Assembly (NCBI RefSeq): GCF_031127905.1
Contig: NZ_JARXIC010000005.1
Location: 1-64,000, forward strand
Direction: 5' to 3'
Length of the DNA: 64,000 bases
DNA from: Thalassobacterium sedimentorum
GTDB taxonomy: Bacteria > Verrucomicrobiota > Verrucomicrobiia > Opitutales > Coraliomargaritaceae
Made by a program: the position numbers and the translations under genes
Shown here: piece by piece, positions 48,223-58,031 of the stretch
Numbering within the stretch: position 1 is the first letter of the stretch
How the letters are laid out: each line of letters opens with the position of its first letter
The notes under the pieces: generated by a model
Told to the model about the DNA's origin: nothing
The model's input: only the letters and a program-made list of their open reading frames with translations
The model's database searches: none

Positions 48223-50508
48223 TTAGACTGAATACACTTGTATGGAGAAGATCGAGGCAGTGGCTCCATGAGTATCCAAGAGCTCTAATTTCAATCGATT
48301 CGTTTCAACTGGCTCGCGTAGATTCAACTCAACACGCCCTTGATAGTTTTCGCAGTCCTCGGCCAATAATTGGCCCACTCCGGCATACAGACGATAATGC
48401 TTCACACAGAAAGGCATGGCATCTTCCGCATGATGCCACTGGACCGTCTCCATGGCATGATCGTAATCGACATCAAAGAAGATGACGACTTTCTGAACTT
48501 TCTTGAGGCCATCCCAGATCAATTCAAGTGTTGGCTTTTCGTCGCTAAGATCGGCCATCCAGGCATTAGATTGAATAAATGGACGCGCGTAGTCATTCCG
48601 CAATTGGTCCGCGCCAAAACAACTCAAGGGCGGGTTAAAAGTCACCGCAGGAAGTTTGCCCACGGGACGCCTTTCCGGCAACCAGAACTCGAAGCAGTTA
48701 AAACCAGCACCGACCGGGGGCCTTTGCACCGCATCCTTAGCCACTTTTTTATTGGCTGTGTGCACGAGAGGCATCACTCCGGTGTGATGCATCTCGGATT
48801 GAACAATTTCCACTCCCGGGCATGCCATTAGACAGACAAAGACATACTCGAACTCGGCGATTTTAGCACTAAACTTGGCAGTCACTGCCATCGCTTCGCC
48901 TTCCGGGATCAAAAGAGAGAGCGTTTCCAAAATGTCGTCTGGTGTATAATTACCTGCGAGACTCGAACGGCGCAATTGCACCTCCAGCGTCTGATCCGAT
49001 TTCGAACTAAAGTAAAAAGTCATTTCCGGCAAGACACCCGGCTGAGCGGGTAGCAATAAAGCGCGGGCACAGTCCATCGTTGCCAAATGCTTGGACTGTG
49101 AAAAACTTGCTAACTGAGCCTCGCTGGACACCTTCACCTGCGCGGAGTGAAACAAGTCTTCACGATCTTCAGGCAGTTCAAGGTGCGGAATATATTGTCC
49201 CGAACGCCGCAAGCGACGTTGCAAAGCCTGCATCTGATCCTTCTCGAGCAAGTCACGCGGATTAAAGCCGCCCTCTTGGCACATCGCCGCCGCCATCCCG
49301 ACCGCCTGGGCATTGTGAGCACAGGTCATCATCACACGAGTCGAACCAAAAGCGACATGCGAAGACGAGATTAGACGCCCTGCAGTAAAGAGGTTGTCCA
49401 CATTGCGGCTATACATCGTCCGATACGGAATCTGATACACCCCTTTACTATGAAACTGATGACAACCGGAATCCGCACTATACAGGCCATCTGCCGGGTG
49501 TAAATCAATCGCCCAACCTCCAAAGGAGACGGCATCGTCAAAACGCTTTTGCTCCACGATATCGGATTGGCTCATCATCAGGTCGCCTTCAAAGCGACGG
49601 CTTTCCCGCTTTCCAGGGATCGTACCGATCCATTCTAGGGTCTGAGTCTCCGCTTCTGGAAATTTTCCCGAATTTTTGATGTAATCCCATACGCCATATG
49701 CCACCTTCCAGAGTTCCCATTTGATCTCCTCGGTGTCGTGCACGGTATCCATACGGCCGCCATATTCCAGCCACCATAGCGCGCAGCCATATTGCTTCAC
49801 TTCGATTTGATCATGACGCGGGATCGCTTTGATGTCCTTCAATGCAAAGTCCGGAGCCACATATTTAACCGGTTCGCCCGTGTCCTTACCGTAAAAATAA
49901 ATGGTGTGCCCGAGCAACTCACCATAGCTTTCCGCGGGAGCAAACGCTTCATCAAACTCATCCGCCTTTTCAGCACCGACCCGGTAAGCCGCGCCCGCTA
50001 AGTAGCCAACAATTCCATCTCCGGATGCGTCGCAAAAGAGTAGCGAAGTCACATCGTAGAGCGTGCTGTTTTGACTACAAAACGCGTGAATCGTTTTGAT
50101 CCGGTCCGGACCATCTTTGTCCAAGCCCACCATCGCGGTGTTCAGCAACAAGGTAATATTCGGCTCGGCTCTCACTTTCTCCAAGAGCAAGGAATCAAAA
50201 TAAAGCGGATTGCCTTCGCGGTTGCGCCACAGATTCTCAACAGCAATCTCATCGATCACTCCGCCCTCGCGGGACCAGCGATTATTATTCCCCTGGTGTG
50301 AAGTCGCCCCAAGGGCCCAGAGACGGACCTCGGACGAGGCATTACCACCTAAGACAGGTCGGTCCTGAACCAAGACCACTTTGACTCCTTCACGCGCAGC
50401 AGTGATCGCCGCACAGGTGCCTGCAAGCCCCCCGCCCACGATGGTGAGGTCGGCTTCAAGTTGGATTTTTTTGAGCGCACGCTCCGATGTTGGTTCAGAA
50501 ATAATCAT
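48223..50508 (-). CDS. FAD-dependent oxidoreductase with C-terminal sugar-locus domain
   Basis: 761 residues. The first 450 are a FAD-dependent oxidoreductase fold: VGGGLAGTCAAITAAREGVKVVLVQDRPVLGGNASSE is the dinucleotide site, then CDASGDGIVGYLAGA. The C-terminal 300 residues are beta-rich (FDVDYDHAMETVQWHH, YRLYAGVG) and resemble a carbohydrate-binding domain. Proteins of this kind are common in Bacteroidetes and Verrucomicrobia glycan loci; the substrate is unknown. Its start overlaps the transporter's stop by four bases. Confidence 0.85.
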   Translation of the reverse strand: MIISEPTSERALKKIQLEADLTIVGGGLAGTCAAITAAREGVKVVLVQDRPVLGGNASSEVRLWALGATSHQGNNNRWSREGGVIDEIAVENLWRNREGNPLYFDSLLLEKVRAEPNITLLLNTAMVGLDKDGPDRIKTIHAFCSQNSTLYDVTSLLFCDASGDGIVGYLAGAAYRVGAEKADEFDEAFAPAESYGELLGHTIYFYGKDTGEPVKYVAPDFALKDIKAIPRHDQIEVKQYGCALWWLEYGGRMDTVHDTEEIKWELWKVAYGVWDYIKNSGKFPEAETQTLEWIGTIPGKRESRRFEGDLMMSQSDIVEQKRFDDAVSFGGWAIDLHPADGLYSADSGCHQFHSKGVYQIPYRTMYSRNVDNLFTAGRLISSSHVAFGSTRVMMTCAHNAQAVGMAAAMCQEGGFNPRDLLEKDQMQALQRRLRRSGQYIPHLELPEDREDLFHSAQVKVSSEAQLASFSQSKHLATMDCARALLLPAQPGVLPEMTFYFSSKSDQTLEVQLRRSSLAGNYTPDDILETLSLLIPEGEAMAVTAKFSAKIAEFEYVFVCLMACPGVEIVQSEMHHTGVMPLVHTANKKVAKDAVQRPPVGAGFNCFEFWLPERRPVGKLPAVTFNPPLSCFGADQLRNDYARPFIQSNAWMADLSDEKPTLELIWDGLKKVQKVVIFFDVDYDHAMETVQWHHAEDAMPFCVKHYRLYAGVGQLLAEDCENYQGRVELNLREPVETNRLKLELLDTHGATASIFSIQVYSV

Positions 50509-52232
50509 TCAAGAGTTCGTCGTTTTTGAGTTTTAATAAAGAGAAAGATCGAACCGGAGATGCACAGGAGCACTGCTCCAAAGACCGCGAGGATTCCATG
50601 CCCCGACTCATTAAAGGGGATGAGCCCAAACATGAGCAGCGCGCAGACCAGCAAACAGCCTCCCACGATGATGGCGGGCAAGGCGCTGGCCTCGGTCACT
50701 TTACCGGCGGCAATCACATCACTGACCTGCTTCTGCACACGAATCCAACCAATCGAGGTTTCCCCACGCCAGTAATGCATAGTGGTCAAAATACTAACAG
50801 GAATAAGCACTCCGATGATGAGATCTACGGTGGTGCCATTCGCTTGAATCCATTCAGCCAACGCGATGGTCGATCCCGAAAGCAACCAACCATTGGTGCC
50901 GAGCCCAAGTTTAAGAATCAGCCCTAAAATAAAGCTGATCGCCACCGTCATCCAAATCGCGCGAATCCCGATACGCCGACTAAACAATCCCCAAATCGTC
51001 GGTGCCAGCAAAGGCCCCACCATCAAACTGGTAATTGCGACAACCACCTTTTCCGCCCCCCCCAAGTAGGGAATTAAAAGCGACACAGCGATGAGCACAG
51101 CCCCTAAGGCGATGGTAAAAAGACGCCCAACATTCACGAGGTGCTTCTCGCTCGAACTCGGTCGAAAGACCCGACGATAAATTTCATCTGTTAGCACACC
51201 AGCAAACACATTGAGCTGTGAGCTCACCATACTCGCGGTCGCGGAAAACATTGCAGCGACCATCAGTCCCACCATCCCGGCCGGAAGCACCGCCCGACAG
51301 GCCAGGATGTAAGCCTCCTGCGGATCCGCATTTGGATCCATGGTGCGATAGATCATCGGCGGCAGGAGCCACAGTATGGGACTACACAGGTAGAGTCCTC
51401 CAAACAAAAAACAGCTCTTCTTCGCATCCTTCTCACTCGATACACAGATAAAGCGTTGAGCAAAAGCCCATTCCGCTCCAATCATAAAGAAATGGATCAC
51501 CACCCAACCAACGAGAAAGAACATCGTGTATTTATCACTGGTTAAGGCAAAAAATCCTTCGGGAGCTTTCTCTAAAAAGGCACTCACCCCGCCGACTTGG
51601 CCGAAAGCAAGCGGCACGATGAAGAGCACGGCTAAATTCAATACAATGAACTGCAAGACATCCGTCATCAGCACCGCCCAAAGTCCACCGGCCATGGTGT
51701 AAATCACGACGATCCCACCGAAAATAACGATCGCCCACATGAGTGAGAGATTACCCGTCGTCGGATCTTGCAAAGGGTTTCCATCCGCCAGTGGCATCAT
51801 CGCCACCAGGACGATTGACAATGAATAGAGCGACACCGCCACTCCAACAATCCGGAAGATCATCATCGCCCACGTATAAAACTGCACCGCAGAAGCGCCG
51901 AAACGCAGTTCGATAAACTCGGCCGGTGTCTTCACCCCTATTCGCTTCCAGTGCCCCGCGACGAAAAAACCTACCAGCAACGCAGCCACACCATAACAAA
52001 GATTGATGACGACTGCGACTAACCCGTGCTGGTAGGCAATCCCTCCCCAGACAACAAAAGTTCCCGCTGAGAACATCGTCATAAAAGAACTCAGTCCGGA
52101 AGTCCACCAAGGGGACTCCCCGCCGGCGGCAAACATATCCGTCGAGCTCTTGTTTTTAGACGACAAAAATAGCCCCACCCCGAAAATTCCGGCGAGATAA
52201 ATAGCGAGCACAAAGTAATCAATTGAGAGCAT
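50505..52232 (-). CDS. Sodium:solute symporter (SSS family)
   Basis: Inner-membrane importer of the SSS/SGLT family, 575 residues from the ATG at 52232 (an in-frame ATG at 52268 would add 12 charged residues). It starts MLSIDYFVLAIYLAGIFGVG, shows GGWSWWTSG-like GGESPWWTSGLSSFMTMFSAGTF and about 13 helices. It probably takes up a sugar or related compound with Na+. It is the first gene of the SSS-FAD oxidoreductase-SGNH operon and is divergent from alpha-galactosidase. Confidence 0.9.
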   Translation of the reverse strand: MLSIDYFVLAIYLAGIFGVGLFLSSKNKSSTDMFAAGGESPWWTSGLSSFMTMFSAGTFVVWGGIAYQHGLVAVVINLCYGVAALLVGFFVAGHWKRIGVKTPAEFIELRFGASAVQFYTWAMMIFRIVGVAVSLYSLSIVLVAMMPLADGNPLQDPTTGNLSLMWAIVIFGGIVVIYTMAGGLWAVLMTDVLQFIVLNLAVLFIVPLAFGQVGGVSAFLEKAPEGFFALTSDKYTMFFLVGWVVIHFFMIGAEWAFAQRFICVSSEKDAKKSCFLFGGLYLCSPILWLLPPMIYRTMDPNADPQEAYILACRAVLPAGMVGLMVAAMFSATASMVSSQLNVFAGVLTDEIYRRVFRPSSSEKHLVNVGRLFTIALGAVLIAVSLLIPYLGGAEKVVVAITSLMVGPLLAPTIWGLFSRRIGIRAIWMTVAISFILGLILKLGLGTNGWLLSGSTIALAEWIQANGTTVDLIIGVLIPVSILTTMHYWRGETSIGWIRVQKQVSDVIAAGKVTEASALPAIIVGGCLLVCALLMFGLIPFNESGHGILAVFGAVLLCISGSIFLFIKTQKRRTLE

Positions 52233-52563
52233 AAACAGAGAGGATTGAGTCTTGATTTGCCGAGGCACTAAACCTCGTGGTTGAATCCATTTTCATCGCC
52301 ATAAATCAGATATACAATGAAGCATTGTGATTAGGGGAGATGCGAATGGGATGGAAGACTTCGAGAAGGCGAAACCAGTAACTCAATCTGAAGGTCACAA
52401 TTAGAGGTTCCACCAACCCAATCCACAACCGCCAGAGGCTTGTTACTGTCACATGGCGGGATGTTTTTACTTCTCTCCTGTTTCGGATTTGAATCAAATA
52501 AACAATCGCAGGAGTCACATCCTAGAGCTTATCTTCACTCGCCCTCTTTCATACTCGACCGCT
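52233..52563. promoter_or_regulatory. Divergent promoter region with TGTTACWGTCACA site
   Basis: The space between the SSS gene and the GH36 gene. TGTTACTGTCACA lies at 52441-52453, one base different from the arms at 57906. A GTCACA half-site is at 52394-52399. I see no gene here. Confidence 0.6.
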
Positions 52564-54768
52564 ATGCACATCCATTACGACGTCACGCAATCTCAATTTT
52601 CACTGCAAGCTGGCAACGCCACTTACGCGCTCAAAGTATCGAAACAAGGTCTCCTCCAACACGTTTACTGGGGTCCGCAGCTTTCAACGTCGGGTACCGG
52701 TCCGAGCTCTGTCCCGATTCAAGAGCGCGGCTATACACCAAACCTTGCTGGTGCACCGAATGGCATCAGTCTGGATACACTTCCCCAAGAATTTCCAACT
52801 TATGGAAACTCGGATTTCAGAGAGCCTGCTTTCGAAATTTTCCAGCCTGAAACCGGCTCTCGAATTCTGTCGCTCCGCTACAACTCACATACGATCTCAG
52901 AAGGCAAACCCAAGTTGGAAGGCTTGCCATCGACTTATGTGGAGTGCGTTGAAGATGCCGAAACGCTGACAATCTTATTGGAAGATGCACGGCTTCAGTT
53001 ACAAGTAGAGCTGCACTATACTGTTTTCCCAAAACATCCGATCATCACGCGATCCGCACGGATTCTCAACAAGGGAAACCAAAACCTGGAAATTCGACGA
53101 GCACTCTCCGCTTCAGTCGATTTCGACGCGGAGCTTTCCGACTACAAATTCGTTCAATTATCCGGGGCCTGGATTCGTGAGCGGGATGCACATTTCTCAA
53201 CGCTAAGACCGGGTGTCCAGGCAATTTCCAGTCAACGTGGCACCAGCAGCCACCAGCAAAATCCATTTTTCGCACTTGCCGAAAAGGGCGCCAATGAAAC
53301 CGATGGCTCCGTCTACGCTTACAATCTGATCTACAGCGGTAACTTTCTCGCTCAAGTGGAGCAGGACCAATTTCAATGCGTCCGCGCTCAAATAGGCATC
53401 AATCCCTTCGATTTCACATGGCAGTTAAAACCAGGAAGTTCTTTCCAAGCACCAGAAGTTGTCATGACATACGCAGCCGATGGACTGGGAGGCATGTCGC
53501 GGGCGATGCACCGATTTTATCGTCAACACTTACTCCCAATCGCCTGGCGTGATCAACCTCGCCCAATTCTGCTCAACAATTGGGAAGCGACGTATTTTGA
53601 TTTCGATGCCAATAAAATCGAATCGATCGCAACCAGTGGTGCCGAACTCGGCGTCGAATTATTCGTCCTGGATGATGGCTGGTTTGGCCATCGGGATGAT
53701 GACCGCACCTCTCTGGGCGATTGGGTCGTCGATCACAATAAATTACCTGATGGACTCGAGAATCTCGCCCAAAAAGTCAAAGCTCAAGGCATTGAATTCG
53801 GCCTGTGGTTTGAACCCGAAATGGTGTCGCCCGACAGCGAACTCTATCGGTCACATCCGGATTGGTGCATCCATGTGCCCGATCGCCCCAGAACCGAAAG
53901 CCGTAACCAGCTGGTGCTCGATTTTTCGCGCAGCGAAGTTCGTGATGCGATCTATGGGCGTATCGCCAAAATCCTCTATGAGGTCCCGATTACCTATGTC
54001 AAATGGGACATGAACCGCCATCTAACTGAGCTGGGTTCGCTTCGTTTGGACGCCACTCAACAACAGGAAACGGCCCACCGATTCGTTTTGGGACTCTACG
54101 AAATCATGGATCGGTTCAATCAAGAATTCCCCCACATTCTATTCGAAGGCTGTTCGGGAGGGGGCGGGCGCTTTGATCCGGGCATCCTGGCTTACATGCC
54201 TCAAATATGGACCAGTGATAATTCGGATGCGATCTCCCGCCTACGGATTCAATACGGCACCAGCTTAGCCTATCCCTTGAGCACAATCGCCGCTCACGTC
54301 TCGGCAGTGCCGAACCACCAGGTCGGCCGCACGACACCGCTGCGCACTCGGGGGCATGTCGCTTGCACCGGAGCCTTCGGCTACGAACTGGATTTAGGCA
54401 CCTTAACGGAAGCAGAGAAATCCGAGGTTTGCAGCCAGATCGAATTCTACAAAACGGTTCGTCCCCTGCTCATCTCTGGCGATCTCTACCGCTTGAAAAG
54501 CCCCTACGAATCTCAAGAAGCCGCATGGATGATCGTCTCCGAAGACAGGCACGAGGCCCTCGTCACACACGTCACTGTGCTGAATGAACCCAATGCACCC
54601 GCGCGCCGCCTCAAATTACAAGGCCTGTCCTCAGAAATAAAATACAGCGTCCGGGCTGACGGGGATTCATACACGGTCAGCGGCGATGTCCTCATGCATC
54701 AAGGGCTGTTTGTTCCGCAGGCCAGCAGTGACTTTGAAAGCATTCAGTGGCTCGTTCAGGCCTTGTAA
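52564..54768 (+). CDS. Alpha-galactosidase, GH36
   Basis: 734 residues from the ATG at 52564, the normal GH36 size; in-frame starts from 52453 add a leader that is not conserved. It has no clear signal peptide. The nucleophile is Asp482 in VKWDMNRHL and the acid/base Asp552 in SDNSDAISR, placed as in the AgaA-type enzymes. LLNNWEATYFDFD and FVLDDGWFGHRDDD form the substrate pocket. It removes alpha-linked galactose from oligosaccharides. A TGTTACTGTCACA site is 111 bases upstream. Confidence 0.94.
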   Translation: MHIHYDVTQSQFSLQAGNATYALKVSKQGLLQHVYWGPQLSTSGTGPSSVPIQERGYTPNLAGAPNGISLDTLPQEFPTYGNSDFREPAFEIFQPETGSRILSLRYNSHTISEGKPKLEGLPSTYVECVEDAETLTILLEDARLQLQVELHYTVFPKHPIITRSARILNKGNQNLEIRRALSASVDFDAELSDYKFVQLSGAWIRERDAHFSTLRPGVQAISSQRGTSSHQQNPFFALAEKGANETDGSVYAYNLIYSGNFLAQVEQDQFQCVRAQIGINPFDFTWQLKPGSSFQAPEVVMTYAADGLGGMSRAMHRFYRQHLLPIAWRDQPRPILLNNWEATYFDFDANKIESIATSGAELGVELFVLDDGWFGHRDDDRTSLGDWVVDHNKLPDGLENLAQKVKAQGIEFGLWFEPEMVSPDSELYRSHPDWCIHVPDRPRTESRNQLVLDFSRSEVRDAIYGRIAKILYEVPITYVKWDMNRHLTELGSLRLDATQQQETAHRFVLGLYEIMDRFNQEFPHILFEGCSGGGGRFDPGILAYMPQIWTSDNSDAISRLRIQYGTSLAYPLSTIAAHVSAVPNHQVGRTTPLRTRGHVACTGAFGYELDLGTLTEAEKSEVCSQIEFYKTVRPLLISGDLYRLKSPYESQEAAWMIVSEDRHEALVTHVTVLNEPNAPARRLKLQGLSSEIKYSVRADGDSYTVSGDVLMHQGLFVPQASSDFESIQWLVQAL

Positions 54769-54798
54769 ATTGAGAGCCCATCAGTAGCGCACATCGCT

Positions 54799-55641
54799 TC
54801 AGAGCTTTGCGAGTAATCCCTGACGCAGGGCAAAGGCATACACTGCCTCCAAAGTTTCTTCATACACGGGGCTCTTTCGATAGTAACCATGATTGCCACT
54901 CTGATTCGGAAAGAAGTCACAAGTATTGCCATGCGCCAGCATACTGGCCTGAAACGCACGCGCTCCGGCAAATGGCACCGTCCCATCCGCCTGCCCATGG
55001 AAAAGTAAGGTCGGTGGCATCTTTGAGTGCACCCGATGCAGCGGCGAGAGCGTCTGCCAGTCAGAACCGAGTTTTGCGTGACCATAACCAGCCTCCGAAG
55101 TATCGATCACCGGATTAAAAAGTATTACTGCATCGGGTCGAAATGAGGCCGACCGAGTGACCTCTCGATAATCCTCAAAAAGCGCCGTTCCGATCGCCAA
55201 ATGCCCCCCGGCAGACGCGCCGGCAATGGCAATCCGATTCGGGTCGATCCGCAGTCGCTTTGAATCCATCCGTAAATAAGACATGGCATCCTGTACATCC
55301 GCCACTGCATCAAAAACCGAAGACCCATGCTGGTGGGTATCCAGTAATCGGTATTCAACACAAGCCACCACAAATCCCATAGCACTGAGTCGCTCCGCCA
55401 TGGGAAAGAAAATAGCCGGATAGCCACGCGTCCAGCCTCCGCCATGTACCAAGAGGATGGCGGGCCGCTCACTTGAAGCGGCGTTCCGTGGCTCAAAACA
55501 GTGCAGCCAAAGCGAGCGCCCATTGACTGTTTTATAAATAGCCCGAAAATCCGGCTCCCGTGTCGTGCCGGTCATATCGGCCTGAAGCATTGAGTTCATC
55601 AGAACTCCCAGACAGAGGCAGCAGAATAGAATTCGTTTCAT
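54799..55641 (-). CDS. Secreted alpha/beta hydrolase (esterase-like)
   Basis: 280 residues with a signal peptide (LFCCLCLGVLMNSMLQA). Esterase marks are HGGGW (oxyanion), GASAGGHLA (nucleophile Ser) and a C-terminal NHGYY histidine region. Likely an acetyl- or feruloyl-esterase for a glycan. It is the third gene of the GPH transporter operon, 31 bases after the SGNH gene. Its end is convergent with GH36. Confidence 0.87.
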   Translation of the reverse strand: MKRILFCCLCLGVLMNSMLQADMTGTTREPDFRAIYKTVNGRSLWLHCFEPRNAASSERPAILLVHGGGWTRGYPAIFFPMAERLSAMGFVVACVEYRLLDTHQHGSSVFDAVADVQDAMSYLRMDSKRLRIDPNRIAIAGASAGGHLAIGTALFEDYREVTRSASFRPDAVILFNPVIDTSEAGYGHAKLGSDWQTLSPLHRVHSKMPPTLLFHGQADGTVPFAGARAFQASMLAHGNTCDFFPNQSGNHGYYRKSPVYEETLEAVYAFALRQGLLAKL

Positions 55642-55672
55642 TTTAAAATATCCATGAACAGCAGACCACTAC

Positions 55673-56383
55673 TCATTCGTAAGCCAACTCGCTTGATTTT
55701 AGGACAGGTGCCACCGTCTCGGCCCACACCGCATAGCCTCGGTCATTCATGTGCAGATTGTCCCTCTTGAAAATGTCCGGACGTATTGTGCCATCGAGAT
55801 TCAACATCCCCGAAGAGCTATCGATGTAAGTCAGCAAGGGGTTTGACTCGCAAATCCCTTTCAGCAACTCATTCGCTTCTTGCATACGCCCCCAGAGATT
55901 CTTGCGGGCAAGGCTCGGTTTAATGGCCATGACATAGAAGCGCACCTCCGATTGATCGGCATGCACTTCACGAACGATAGCCTGAAAGCAATCGGCCACA
56001 ACTTGTGGCGATGCTCCGTGAGCGAGGTCGTTATCTCCCTCATAGATCAGCACAGCCCGAGGTCGGCTTTTCAGAATCAGTGTATCGACCGAGTAGAGCA
56101 CATCATCAAAAGTGCTCCCGCCAAAACCACGGCGAATGATTGTCAACGGAGCCAAGTCGCGCTGGATACTCCCCCACATGCGCATACTCGAACTACCAAC
56201 TGCAACAATGCCACCGGGCGCCTGCACCTCTTGGTCAAATCGACGCATATCGCCGGCATACTTAGTCGGGCTACGGTCATAAAACTGCGTAAATGCAGTG
56301 CGTTCATCCGCGGCCTGAAGACCAGTCCCGGTAAAAAAACTGAGCAATAAAAGTAAACTGAGTTGGATAGCATTGTATTTCAT
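55673..56383 (-). CDS. Secreted SGNH/GDSL hydrolase
   Basis: 236 residues with a signal peptide (LLLLSFFTGTGLQAA). GIVAVGSSSMRMW has the nucleophile serine, EGDNDLAHG the asparagine block and RDNLHMNDRGY the catalytic Asp/His. The likely role is removal of ester groups from a glycan. Its start overlaps the transporter stop by four bases. Confidence 0.87.
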   Translation of the reverse strand: MKYNAIQLSLLLLLSFFTGTGLQAADERTAFTQFYDRSPTKYAGDMRRFDQEVQAPGGIVAVGSSSMRMWGSIQRDLAPLTIIRRGFGGSTFDDVLYSVDTLILKSRPRAVLIYEGDNDLAHGASPQVVADCFQAIVREVHADQSEVRFYVMAIKPSLARKNLWGRMQEANELLKGICESNPLLTYIDSSSGMLNLDGTIRPDIFKRDNLHMNDRGYAVWAETVAPVLKSSELAYE

Positions 56384-57780
56384 AAAACTGATTTATTCTG
56401 CTGAAGATCATCATACATCTTCCTGTAAAAGGCGTTGTCGATCGGATACCAAATATAAGCGATAATGGACGCAACATGCCCCAGAATCGGCACGCCCAAC
56501 ATGACAAGGAGAAAGGCCCAATAGGCCTCGCTGGACCATGGCATGTTTTTCGTATATCCGATATAAGAGAGCGCGCCACCGATGAGTAAGCCGGAGATCG
56601 ACGAGACCATTTTATCGACAAAACTAAAAGTCGTCCCGACCAAGCCTGGAGCAAACCGGCCATTCTTCCAATGCTCATAGTCCGCCACATCGGCAATCAT
56701 CGGTATAATATTCATATATGAGATACCCGTGCCAGCATTCACCAGTAGCATCAGTGCCAAAAAGAGCACCGCCTGCTCAGGTGCAAAAGGTTGGACCACA
56801 ATAATGAGCACTCCAAAAATCAGCCCCATCCAAGTGCCGAAAAGAAAAGACACCTTCTTATCATAGCGCCGCGCCACGATCACTCCCAAGGTGTTTCCCA
56901 AAAAGAGCGCAGGTAATCCCAAGAGCGAAACTTTGGCCTGCATGTCGAGACTCTGGACCGTATACAAATAAAAATACACCGCTGCCGCCCCCTGTAGATT
57001 ACTGGCGAGTTTGTTCGTCGCCGCAGCCGTCACCAACATTTGCAAAGGCCGATTTCCTTTAATTAAACTAAAGATCGCGATGACTTTGATCTTCTCCTTC
57101 TTCACTTCCTTTGAATAACACTCAGGACGGTCGTGATCCTTGAGCGCGAGAATGGAACAAACAGTCAACACCGCATTCACGGCCACAGTGATCACTGCGA
57201 TCACCCGATAGCCATCCGGATTTGAAAAGCCTCCCTCAAAGCTATCCACGTATTTAACCGCAAAAGCGAGAAAGAGAGACCAATAAGCAGTCGAAATAAT
57301 CGCAGTGAGAAAGCCCAAAGTCGAGCGTTGCCCTGGATCATTCGTCAACTGCACTTGAGCCGACTTAGTGCAGGCAGTCTGGCAAGTATATCCAAAGATA
57401 TAAAAAATGTAACTGCCGATAATCCATGCATATTGAAGCAACTCGTTCTCAAAATGAACAAAGCCACCAAAGAGAAGAAAAATCCCAATATTAATAATAA
57501 TCGAGCCCACGAGGAGAAAAGGACGAAACTTCCCCCAACGGGTCACCGTATTGTCAATCAAAGTTCCAATGATCGGGTCAGTGATCCCATCCAAAACCCG
57601 GACCAACATCATAATGATCCCCGCGACAAAGCCGGACAAAACCAGATTGTCCGTCATCATCACCACTAAGAAAGTCCCGATTGTGCACAGCCCCGCATTG
57701 GTTGCGGTATCGTTAACTGAGAAAGCTAAAATTTGCCAGGGCTTGGCACGATGATAGTGGGTTGGGTGTGTTTCGCTCAT
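56380..57780 (-). CDS. GPH-family sugar:cation symporter
   Basis: 466 residues and about 12 helices. GGITDPIIGTLIDN-like RVLDGITDPIIGTLIDNTVTRWGKFRPF is the MelB/UidB/YicJ signature of the glycoside-pentoside-hexuronide family. It imports oligosaccharides or uronides with H+ or Na+. It is the first gene of the operon with the SGNH hydrolase and the esterase. A TGTTACAGTCACA palindrome pair lies 126-172 bases upstream. Confidence 0.9.
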   Translation of the reverse strand: MSETHPTHYHRAKPWQILAFSVNDTATNAGLCTIGTFLVVMMTDNLVLSGFVAGIIMMLVRVLDGITDPIIGTLIDNTVTRWGKFRPFLLVGSIIINIGIFLLFGGFVHFENELLQYAWIIGSYIFYIFGYTCQTACTKSAQVQLTNDPGQRSTLGFLTAIISTAYWSLFLAFAVKYVDSFEGGFSNPDGYRVIAVITVAVNAVLTVCSILALKDHDRPECYSKEVKKEKIKVIAIFSLIKGNRPLQMLVTAAATNKLASNLQGAAAVYFYLYTVQSLDMQAKVSLLGLPALFLGNTLGVIVARRYDKKVSFLFGTWMGLIFGVLIIVVQPFAPEQAVLFLALMLLVNAGTGISYMNIIPMIADVADYEHWKNGRFAPGLVGTTFSFVDKMVSSISGLLIGGALSYIGYTKNMPWSSEAYWAFLLVMLGVPILGHVASIIAYIWYPIDNAFYRKMYDDLQQNKSVL

Positions 57781-57905
57781 AGTGATAACATGAATTCAAA
57801 TGAAGCGCGCCCAAAGAGGAGTAGTTCCCGTCTATCCCGAGTGAGGTATTTGGGCGGCAACTAGAGACTTACTTCCCTAAAGGTATAACAGAACTCAATC
57901 CGCCA

Positions 57906-57952
57906 TGTTACAGTCACACAAAACACCACCCGACAGATATGTGACTGTAACA
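57906..57952. promoter_or_regulatory. TGTTACAGTCACA operator pair
   Basis: TGTTACAGTCACA (57906-57918) and its exact reverse complement TGTGACTGTAACA (57940-57952) lie between the GPH gene and the PEP-CTERM gene. Each 13-mer is itself near-symmetric (TGTNAC-N-GTNACA), as for LacI- or GntR-type sites. Centre spacing is 34 bases. A near-copy precedes GH36 at 52441. Confidence 0.65.
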
Positions 57953-58031
57953 TACTCGTTTCGCTTTTCCTCAATGCTACTTTTGGCGAAACTATAAAGA
58001 CTTTATTCCCGCTAAAACAAAATCAAAACCT

